A stretch of 20,530 bases of DNA from NCBI GenBank assembly GCA_031257135.1, contig JAIRPH010000030.1, forward strand, positions 1-20,530, given 5' to 3'. The notes beneath the pieces are model-generated. The model was not told where the DNA came from. It saw only the letters and a program-made list of their open reading frames with translations, and did not search any database. The stretch is from Spirochaetaceae bacterium (lineage in GTDB: Bacteria > Spirochaetota > Spirochaetia > Treponematales > Breznakiellaceae). Below, one piece after another: positions 14,949-20,530 of this stretch (position 1 is its first letter; each line of letters opens with the position of its first letter). The translations under genes were made by a program, and so were the position numbers.

Positions 14949-15503
14949 ATGCACACCGCGATCACCGAATCCGAAGAACGGATGAAAAAAACTATCGCAA
15001 ATCTCAAAGAGGGGTTTGCCGCGCTCAGAACCGGACGGGCTTCGCCGGCGTTGTTCGATAAAATCAAAGTCGATTGTTACGGCGATAAATCCCCCCTTAA
15101 TCAGGTGGCGAATATTTCTATACCCGAAGCTCGGCTTATCGTCATCCAGCCCTACGATAAAGGGCTTATCGGCGAAATCGAAAAGGCTATCCGCTCTTCC
15201 GAGCTGTCTCTCAATCCGAGCAACGACGGGAAGGTTATCCGTATAAGCATACCGACCCTTACTGAGGACCGCCGGAAAGAGCTGGTCAAAATCGCTAAAA
15301 ATCAGGCGGAACAAAGCCGGACCGCAGTCCGTAACATCCGCCGGGACGGTAACGATAAGCTCAAAAAACTCCTCAAAGAGGGAGAACTCACGGAAGACGA
15401 GGAAAGCAAAAACTCCGGAGAATTGCAGAAACTGACCGACGCCTATATTACCAAAGTCAATCAGGTTTTGGAAGAAAAAGATAAAGAAATAATGGAAGTC
15501 TAG
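14949..15503 (+). CDS. frr: Ribosome recycling factor
   Basis: 184 residues. MHTAITESEERMKKTIANL is followed by the family core GFAALRTGRASPALFDKI, VDCYGDKSPLNQVANIS, and the C-terminal RRDGNDKLKKLLKEGELTEDE. The frame is open upstream to 14913, but ATG 14949 with AGAGGA five bases before it is the true start; it gives the normal family length. RRF splits post-termination 70S complexes with EF-G. pyrH, which sits between tsf and frr in many bacteria, is not here. Confidence 0.97.
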   Translation: MHTAITESEERMKKTIANLKEGFAALRTGRASPALFDKIKVDCYGDKSPLNQVANISIPEARLIVIQPYDKGLIGEIEKAIRSSELSLNPSNDGKVIRISIPTLTEDRRKELVKIAKNQAEQSRTAVRNIRRDGNDKLKKLLKEGELTEDEESKNSGELQKLTDAYITKVNQVLEEKDKEIMEV

Positions 15504-15508
15504 GGAGA

Positions 15509-16225
15509 ATGTCTTCATCGTCAGTCCCAGCCCTCCAAGTCCCGGCGCATATCGGCATTATCATGGACGGAAACGGACGGTGGGCGCAGGAGAGAAAACA
15601 GCTTCGTACTCAGGGTCATCTCGAAGGCTTGAAATGCGCCAAGCGCATCGTCAAAGCCGCGAGCGATCTAGGGGTGCGGTATCTCACGCTTTACGTGTTT
15701 TCTACGGAAAATTGGAAGCGCGCCGCTGAGGAGGTGGGGTTTATCATGGGATTGGTGAAGCAGTACCTTAAAGGAGAATTAGACTTTTATCGGGAGAACC
15801 GCATCCGGCTCCGGCATACCGGGGACCCCGCGGGACTGCCCCCGGATATATCCCGGGAACTCCGGGAAGCTCTTGAGGAAACCTGCTCTTTTGAAGGGAT
15901 GCAGGTGATTCTCGCCCTCAATTACGGGGGAAGAGACGAAATTGTCCGGGCGGTACGCCGGCTGACCGCCGCGGGATTGCCCCCGGAGGCTGTTACCGCG
16001 GAAACCATAAGACGAAACCTAGATAATCCTGATATTCCCGATCCGGACCTCATTATCCGAAGCGGCGGGGATCATCGGATCAGCAATTTCCTGCTCTGGG
16101 AGGGGGCGTATTCGGAATACTACTTTTCGGATACGCTGTGGCCCGACTGGACGGAAACCGACCTTGCCGACGCGGTTGCGGCGTATCAAAAACGGGAACG
16201 CCGGTTCGGCGGGGTGAAACCATGA
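15509..16225 (+). CDS. uppS: Undecaprenyl diphosphate synthase (isoprenyl transferase)
   Basis: A 238-residue cis-prenyltransferase that condenses isopentenyl diphosphate onto farnesyl diphosphate to make the lipid carrier for cell-wall synthesis. Motif I (GIIMDGNGRWAQE, with catalytic D20) is followed by GHLEGLK, LTLYVFSTENWKR and the C-terminal motif RSGGDHRISNFLLWEGAYSE. In E. coli that motif reads RTGGEHRISNF; the metal-binding Glu is Asp here. The ATG lies five bases after the frr stop. The upstream GGGAG is too close to be an ideal ribosome site, so translation is probably coupled to frr. It overlaps cdsA by four bases (ATGA). Confidence 0.96.
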   Translation: MSSSSVPALQVPAHIGIIMDGNGRWAQERKQLRTQGHLEGLKCAKRIVKAASDLGVRYLTLYVFSTENWKRAAEEVGFIMGLVKQYLKGELDFYRENRIRLRHTGDPAGLPPDISRELREALEETCSFEGMQVILALNYGGRDEIVRAVRRLTAAGLPPEAVTAETIRRNLDNPDIPDPDLIIRSGGDHRISNFLLWEGAYSEYYFSDTLWPDWTETDLADAVAAYQKRERRFGGVKP

Positions 16226-17070
16226 AAAAATATATGGATCGACTGCTGACGTTTGTAATCGGCGTTCCCGCGGCGGTAAGCATCATCTTGTTTATGCCTC
16301 AGAAGAACCACCTTGCCGCGAACATTACTGCGATCATACTGAGCGCGCTAGGGGCAATGGAATTCGCGGAGATTTTAAAAAAAAAGAACAATGCTATCGG
16401 TTCCACTGAAGCCGCAATATTAGGGATTTCCAATCCTCTGGCAATGACCTTAGCGGTGAGTTTCGATATAAACCTGCCGGTTCTGCCGATTATTGCCGCG
16501 TCTTGGCTCCTGATTTCCCGCGTTTTCGCTTCGGAAGAAGACCTCAAAGGAGCGGCAAACCGAATCGCCGCGGGGTTTGCGGTGATTGCCTATCCCGGTC
16601 TGTTTATGACTTGGATCATTCGGATGACCCGCCTGCCTGAAGCCGAAACGGCGCTTCTCATATTTCTGCTCCTTGTTTTCGCCAACGACTCTGCGGCGTG
16701 GGCGGCGGGACTGCTTTTCGGCAAAGGCAGTCGAGGCGTCATCAAAGCCAGCCCCAACAAAAGCCTTGCGGGATTCGCCGGCGGCATTGCGGCTTCCACG
16801 CTGATCGGTCTAGGCGCTGTCTATGTTCTTCCTGAGGTATTTACTTCTCAGAGCTTCCCTTCGCCGTTGGCGGGGCTTGTGGTAGGATTCCTGTCCGCTA
16901 CGGCGGCGACGCTGGGAGACTTAGGAGAATCCGTTTTGAAGCGCAGTTCAAACATCAAAGATTCGGGGCATCTCATTCCGGGACGAGGAGGAGTATTGGA
17001 CAGCATTGACTCCCTCTGCCTTGCCGCGCCGGTATATTACGGGTCCTATTGCTTCTTTTTTACACAGTAA
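16222..17070 (+). CDS. cdsA: Phosphatidate cytidylyltransferase
   Basis: A 282-residue multi-pass membrane protein that makes CDP-diacylglycerol for phospholipid synthesis. Hydrophobic segments occur throughout (for example TFVIGVPAAVSIILFMP and ALLIFLLLVFANDSAAWAAG). The C-terminal signature SVLKRSSNIKDSGHLIPGRGG, then VLDSID, matches the CdsA pattern. The usual GHGG and DR of the pattern are GRGG and DS. The frame is open further upstream, but ATG 16222, overlapping the uppS stop, gives the normal N terminus and length. GGGGTG upstream may serve as the ribosome site. Confidence 0.95.
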   Translation: MKKYMDRLLTFVIGVPAAVSIILFMPQKNHLAANITAIILSALGAMEFAEILKKKNNAIGSTEAAILGISNPLAMTLAVSFDINLPVLPIIAASWLLISRVFASEEDLKGAANRIAAGFAVIAYPGLFMTWIIRMTRLPEAETALLIFLLLVFANDSAAWAAGLLFGKGSRGVIKASPNKSLAGFAGGIAASTLIGLGAVYVLPEVFTSQSFPSPLAGLVVGFLSATAATLGDLGESVLKRSSNIKDSGHLIPGRGGVLDSIDSLCLAAPVYYGSYCFFFTQ

Positions 17071-17079
17071 AGGAAAACC

Positions 17080-18198
17080 ATGAGAAAAAAGAAAAAAACC
17101 GCGATCCTCGGCGCTACCGGTTCGATAGGGAAAAGCGCGGTGGACGTACTCAGGCGGAATCCCGATGCTTTTGAGCCGGTTCTCTTTTCGAGCCATACGG
17201 ATCAAGCGGGACTGCGCGCGCTGGCGGAAGAATTTCCCGGGGTAAAACTAGCCTTAACCGGAATCGATAAAGCCGCGGAGGGTATCGAGTATTTCGGGCT
17301 TCCCGGGCTTCTTCGGGCTATCGCCGAATGTGAGGGGCATATTGCGCTCAACGGAATCGCCGGAGCCGCGGGATTAGAGCCTTCTTTGGCGGTCCTCAAT
17401 GCGGGTATGGACTTGGCTCTTGCCAACAAGGAAACTATGGTCATGGCGGCGACTTTGGTCTTTGAAGCGGCGGCGGAACATCAGGTCAAGATTATTCCTG
17501 TTGATTCGGAACACGCCGCGGTTTTCTCTCTTGCGGAAGCCTGCGGGAGGGAATATATAGAAGAGATTCTCTTAACCGCTTCCGGCGGACCCTTTAGGAA
17601 TTACAGCATGGAACAGCTTAAAACCGTAACCGTCAAGGAAGCTCTGGCGCATCCGACATGGAACATGGGGAAGAAGATCACGATTGATTCCGCGACGATG
17701 GCGAACAAAGGGCTTGAAGTAATCGAGGCGGCTCGGCTGTTCGGACTGCCGCCTGAGCGGATTAAGGCGGTTGTTCATCCTCAAAGCATCGTTCACGCTA
17801 TGATCCGATGCCGAGACGGCGCGGTATATGCTCAAATGTCCCCTCCTGATATGCGTCTGCCTATTCAGAACGCGCTTTTTTACCCTGAATGTAGTCCTAC
17901 AGCTTTCGGCGTTCTGGATTTCGACGATCTTACCTTAACCTTTACAAAGCCTGATGAAAAAAAATTCCCTATGCTTCCGTTGGCATATCAGGCTCTTCAG
18001 GCGGGACCGCTGTATCCGGTCGCGTACAACGGGGCGAATGAAACCGCCGTAGAAGCCTTCCTCAACGGGAAGATCGGCTTTTGCGACATACCTCGGATTA
18101 CCGCCTGCGTATTAGACCGGGACTGGACCGGCGAGGCGTCCCTCGAAAAGATTCTCGAAACCGACCGCCTCGCCCGCAGGGAGGCGATGATTTCGTAG
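17080..18198 (+). CDS. dxr: 1-deoxy-D-xylulose 5-phosphate reductoisomerase
   Basis: A 372-residue enzyme of the methylerythritol phosphate isoprenoid pathway that converts DXP to MEP with NADPH. The N-terminal Rossmann motif is GATGSIGKSAVDVLRRNP. It is followed by LALANKETMVMA, the metal-binding VDSEHAAVF, TASGGPFR, HPTWNMGKKITIDSATMANK and HPQSIVHAMI. The C-terminal domain has AYNGANETAVEAFL. The length is near the family norm. AAAGGA lies just upstream of ATG 17080. It feeds isoprenoid precursors to uppS two genes upstream. rseP, which often follows dxr, is absent; the next gene is convergent after 18 bp. Confidence 0.97.
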   Translation: MRKKKKTAILGATGSIGKSAVDVLRRNPDAFEPVLFSSHTDQAGLRALAEEFPGVKLALTGIDKAAEGIEYFGLPGLLRAIAECEGHIALNGIAGAAGLEPSLAVLNAGMDLALANKETMVMAATLVFEAAAEHQVKIIPVDSEHAAVFSLAEACGREYIEEILLTASGGPFRNYSMEQLKTVTVKEALAHPTWNMGKKITIDSATMANKGLEVIEAARLFGLPPERIKAVVHPQSIVHAMIRCRDGAVYAQMSPPDMRLPIQNALFYPECSPTAFGVLDFDDLTLTFTKPDEKKFPMLPLAYQALQAGPLYPVAYNGANETAVEAFLNGKIGFCDIPRITACVLDRDWTGEASLEKILETDRLARREAMIS

Positions 18199-18216
18199 CG
18201 GTCTCAAAACGGCGTT

Positions 18217-19107
18217 TTATCGGCGGAAGATGCCGAAGCACGTTGCGACGCCGCGTTCTCTTCCGGGTATGCCGCCGTGAATCGGGGCGTTTACGGCGCG
18301 GACTTTGCCGTCGGGATAGCGCAGAGCCAGAGCGGTCGAGCCGCCTCCGTCGAAGTTAAGCCCGTCGGATGCGCCGAGGCGGTTGAGGAGTATGCCGATT
18401 TCCGATTCCGTTGCGCCGACGCTCCCTAATTGCCGTCCGTCAACAACCAGCAGGTAAAGCGTTTTGCCGTCGGCGGATAATCCCGCCGCGCTTCGCGGAT
18501 GCCTCGGCTCTTTTTCCGCCTTCAAAAGCCGATCAGGAAGGGTCCCGTTTTTCAATACTATGAAAAATCCGCCTACCCCATGGTCAATGCCGCTTAAATC
18601 CTGCAACTCCGCTTGTGCGACTATTTCAGCCCGCCCGTCAGTGTAGAAAACTAGAGCGTCGTAGGGCGGATGCGGACCGGAGACTATCGCCCCGCGAGAA
18701 ACCGTAATTCCTATAACCCTCCGAGGCTCCCCCTCTTTACCGGAAACCGGGCTGAAGGGATTCGCGTTGATTCCAACTAGACAATGATACCGCTCGGTGA
18801 AACTCGTGATTTTGACGCTTGAAACAACCTCGTCAGTCCCTTCTTTTTCGTTTACCCTGAAGCCTAATGTCTTGTCGGTAAGGTCAGCCCGGACAGCCCA
18901 AAGCCGGAGATTCGGTTTTCGGATGCGTCCAGCCCAGTAATCCAAACCCGCTCCCAAAGACTGCCAGTAAGGAACCGCATCTTCGGGACAAGCGAACCGA
19001 GTTTCCCCAGCTTCCGGCGGCGGAACCGGCGGAACCGTAGAACAAGACGCGAATACAAGCATGAGTGAGCAAAAGAGAAAAAAAATCTTAAAAAATGATC
19101 TGCTCAC
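18217..19107 (-). CDS. Phosphodiester glycosidase (NAGPA) family lipoprotein
   Basis: 296 residues. The N terminus MSRSFFKIFFLFCSLMLVFA leads to SCSTV; the Cys at 22 is a likely spirochaetal lipobox site (FASC). The C-terminal half holds the NAGPA-domain pattern: HPRSAAGLSADGKTLYLLVVDGR and GLNFDGGGSTALALR. Human relatives cleave N-acetylglucosamine-1-phosphodiesters; bacterial ones are often tied to exopolysaccharide or phosphodiester sugars. The substrate here is unknown. The start is GTG 19107, with AGGAG (19118-19114) six bases upstream. A closer-looking ATG at 19111 opens only a short frame. It is the third gene of a leftward operon after M23 and rpsU. Confidence 0.88.
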   Translation of the reverse strand: MSRSFFKIFFLFCSLMLVFASCSTVPPVPPPEAGETRFACPEDAVPYWQSLGAGLDYWAGRIRKPNLRLWAVRADLTDKTLGFRVNEKEGTDEVVSSVKITSFTERYHCLVGINANPFSPVSGKEGEPRRVIGITVSRGAIVSGPHPPYDALVFYTDGRAEIVAQAELQDLSGIDHGVGGFFIVLKNGTLPDRLLKAEKEPRHPRSAAGLSADGKTLYLLVVDGRQLGSVGATESEIGILLNRLGASDGLNFDGGGSTALALRYPDGKVRAVNAPIHGGIPGRERGVATCFGIFRR

Positions 19108-19116
19108 CCATAGCTC

Positions 19117-19320
19117 CTAATAATCGGACTTGCCTTTTCGGGACTTTTTAAGTAGCTTGCGCTGAATCGCTTTTTTCTTCCGGTTCAAAATGGTTGAAGG
19201 CTTTTCATAATACTCCCGTTTTTTGAATTCCCGGATAATGCCCTCTTTTTCAACCATCCGCTTAAACCGTTTGATGGCTTTTTCCAGAGCTTCATTATCA
19301 TCCACGATGATATGCGCCAA
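19117..19320 (-). CDS. rpsU: 30S ribosomal protein S21
   Basis: 67 residues, MAHIIVDDNEALEKAIKRF followed by the conserved REFKKREYYEKPSTILNRKK and a basic tail (KLLKKSRKGKSDY). S21 assists initiation on the 30S platform. The start is TTG at 19320. A strong ribosome site GGGAGGTGA (GGAGG at 19332-19328) lies seven bases before it. An earlier in-frame TTG at 19341 would put that site inside the gene and has no ribosome site of its own, so it is rejected. It sits 24 bp after the M23 peptidase gene and 9 bp before the NAGPA lipoprotein gene. Confidence 0.93.
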   Translation of the reverse strand: MAHIIVDDNEALEKAIKRFKRMVEKEGIIREFKKREYYEKPSTILNRKKKAIQRKLLKKSRKGKSDY

Positions 19321-19325
19321 AAAAT

Positions 19326-19333
19326 CACCTCCC
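19326..19333 (-). promoter_or_regulatory. Strong Shine-Dalgarno that decides the rpsU TTG start
   Basis: GGGAGGTG on the minus strand is almost fully complementary to the 16S rRNA 3' end. Its seven-base spacing to TTG 19320 fixes the S21 start at that rare codon. Confidence 0.85.
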
Positions 19334-19344
19334 TTCCTCAATGG

Positions 19345-20298
19345 TTAGAATGAGTTAAATATACTCAAAATCGCTTCTTTGTCAAGGATAGGACGGGACA
19401 TCAGCGCGTCAGGATCGGCGTTCTCTCCGGCGACTCTGATTTCCCAATGCAGATGAGGTCCCGTCGCAAGCCCGGTAGCCCCGGATTGACCCAATACAGT
19501 CCCTGCTTGCACCACAGTTCCCTCCTGAACAAGAATCCGATCCAAATGGTAGTAAAGAGAATAGACTCCCGGCAGATGTTCGATGATTACCGAATTACCC
19601 GTAACAATCCGGGAACGAGCGAGTACAACCTTGCCCGACGCGCAGGCTTGGACCTGAGTTCCCGAGGGAACCCCGTAATCAATCCCCGCATGAATCGAGG
19701 AGGCTCTGGAACCGTCGGTATATTTGTAGATTCGGCGGTCTCCAAAAAAGCTGGTTCTTCGGGTAGATTGTACCGGCGGAATAAACCGGTCTGCGGCGTA
19801 GATTTCCGTACCGGTCCGGTTGATGATTCCCCACAGCATATTTGCTTCCGCGGTCTTCTGATGATCTTGGACTGTCCGCAGGTCGGTATTCCGCTGATCC
19901 AGCGGGATTTCTTCGGTAACGAAATCCCGCCCGGCAATAGTCAGAGCGATATTCGCAATGCTTCCGAGTCCGTTTTCCACATAGATATAAGCGGTCCCGG
20001 ATCGGGCGGTACAGGGAATCGCGAGAATCGCAACCTGAACAGCTCGCCCCTCTTTATCGGCGGCAAAGGTGAAAAACGGCGCCTTAGTCAGCCCCTGCCC
20101 CTGAGCGTTGCGGAGAATCGCCTGATATTGAACCGCCTCGCCGCCAACCAGCCCGATAGTTACCGGCTCTCCCGGACGAGGATTATTAGGCAGAGCCGCA
20201 ATCCGAATCTGCGGAGATTCCCCATATACAGGAAAAAAAGTAAAGCCGATTCCTAAAACAAGCAATATCTGCAAAAAGATTTGTCTAAAATATATCAT
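19345..20298 (-). CDS. M23-family (LytM/NlpD-like) peptidase, exported
   Basis: 317 residues. A signal peptide (residues 1-26, ending FFPVYG before ESPQ) is followed by an Ig-like beta-rich region and a C-terminal M23 domain. The metal ligands are H203 and D207 (HAGIDYG) and H284 of GPHLHWE, with H282 as the catalytic His; YYHLDRILVQEG lies between them. These enzymes cut peptide cross-links of peptidoglycan or act as regulators of amidases. The gene is first in the leftward operon and has a good promoter very near its ATG but no properly spaced ribosome site: AGGAGGAGGG (20330-20321) lies inside the promoter spacer. rpsU follows after 24 bp. Confidence 0.93.
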   Translation of the reverse strand: MIYFRQIFLQILLVLGIGFTFFPVYGESPQIRIAALPNNPRPGEPVTIGLVGGEAVQYQAILRNAQGQGLTKAPFFTFAADKEGRAVQVAILAIPCTARSGTAYIYVENGLGSIANIALTIAGRDFVTEEIPLDQRNTDLRTVQDHQKTAEANMLWGIINRTGTEIYAADRFIPPVQSTRRTSFFGDRRIYKYTDGSRASSIHAGIDYGVPSGTQVQACASGKVVLARSRIVTGNSVIIEHLPGVYSLYYHLDRILVQEGTVVQAGTVLGQSGATGLATGPHLHWEIRVAGENADPDALMSRPILDKEAILSIFNSF

Positions 20299-20312
20299 AA
20301 TAAAACCTATTT

Positions 20313-20342
20313 ATTATGCTCCCTCCTCCTTAAAAATGTCAA
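20313..20342 (-). promoter_or_regulatory. Sigma-70-type promoter of the M23-rpsU-NAGPA operon
   Basis: On the minus strand a perfect TTGACA (20342-20337), an 18-bp spacer and CATAAT (20318-20313). The expected start near 20306 lies only about 8 bases before the M23 ATG at 20298, so the mRNA would be almost leaderless. Confidence 0.65.
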
Positions 20343-20373
20343 TCGAGGATTTCAGCGTCAGACCCGTGCGCCG

Positions 20374-20401
20374 TTGATTTTTTTTTGTATTTCCGTATAC
20401 T
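20374..20401 (+). promoter_or_regulatory. Promoter of the Uma2-family gene
   Basis: TTGATT (20374-20379), a 16-bp spacer and TATACT (20396-20401). The start would fall near 20408, two bases before the ATG at 20410, and there is no ribosome site, so the transcript looks leaderless. It is divergent from the M23 operon promoter; the gap 20299-20409 holds nothing else that I see. Confidence 0.5.
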
Positions 20402-20409
20402 TAGCTACT

Positions 20410-20530
20410 ATGCAATCGCTCAAAGAGCAGGAAGAAGAATTTCAGCGGAAAGACCTCCGGTACGAAGTCTGCGAAGGGGTTATTTACGGAATGGCTCCTC
20501 CTTCGGCGGATCACCAGATCATTCAGCACA
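20410..20530 (+). CDS. Uma2-family (DUF820) protein, cut by the window end
   Basis: The first 40 codons of a gene that leaves the window. MQSLKEQEEEFQRKDLRYEV is followed by CEGVIYGMAPPSADHQIIQH. The pattern YEVCEGVIYGMAPPSADHQ matches the start of the Uma2 domain, a restriction-endonuclease-like fold common in cyanobacteria and spirochaetes and often present in many copies. The catalytic residues lie beyond the edge, so activity cannot be judged. Confidence 0.7.
   Translation, partial: MQSLKEQEEEFQRKDLRYEVCEGVIYGMAPPSADHQIIQH

Noticed and set aside
14147..15067. Minus-strand open frame opposite tsf and frr
   Set aside because: Antisense to two firmly identified translation factors, with no ribosome site or family likeness.
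1..20530. CRISPR array, transposon, prophage or toxin-antitoxin locus
   Set aside because: The only tandem repeats are protein-coding (LRR, TPR) or the 23-bp dyads, which have no unique spacers; no transposase, integrase or phage gene was found.

Overview
The window reads as chromosomal DNA of a spirochaete, most likely a Treponema of the gut or oral type. This is inferred from three things: the gene order rpsB-tsf-frr-uppS-cdsA-dxr, which I recall from treponemes (pyrH is not between tsf and frr); a secreted BspA-type leucine-rich-repeat protein; and a NifA-like sigma-54 activator of a kind known from nitrogen-fixing termite-gut treponemes. Species cannot be fixed from the sequence alone.

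Left part (1-3930): a secreted caspase-like (peptidase C14) / BspA-LRR protein is split by a +1 frameshift at a five-G run (286-290), although its signal peptide, catalytic His and Cys, and repeat array are all present. Just after its stop lies an out-of-frame relic of a second copy of its C-terminal cap. A complete methyl-accepting chemotaxis protein follows, then a 176-bp gap holding a 23-bp-period tandem repeat with internal dyads.

Middle (3929-12402): hinT converges on a NifA-like sigma-54 activator. A PfkB-family kinase is divergent from the activator, with only 19 bp between the two start codons. The kinase converges, with a 37-bp overlap, on a leftward operon of secreted hypothetical protein, M24 peptidase and NrnA-like DHH phosphoesterase. 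A divergent intergenic region with two well-formed sigma-70-type promoters separates that operon from two consecutive rightward genes for exported TPR proteins.

Right part (12468-20530): maf, then a tight operon of translation genes (rpsB, tsf, frr) running into isoprenoid and phospholipid genes (uppS, cdsA, dxr). rpsB has a leader with four complementary arms, and a perfect hairpin sits between rpsB and tsf. Convergent to dxr is a leftward operon of M23 peptidase, rpsU (TTG start) and an NAGPA-type lipoprotein. A Uma2-family gene starts divergently and is cut by the window edge.

No rRNA, tRNA, CRISPR array, transposase or integrase was seen. Most of the window is conserved housekeeping DNA. 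The observations most worth a second look are the frameshifted caspase-LRR gene with its downstream relic, the 23-bp dyad repeats, the rpsB leader, and the repeated placement of -10 boxes only a few bases upstream of start codons.
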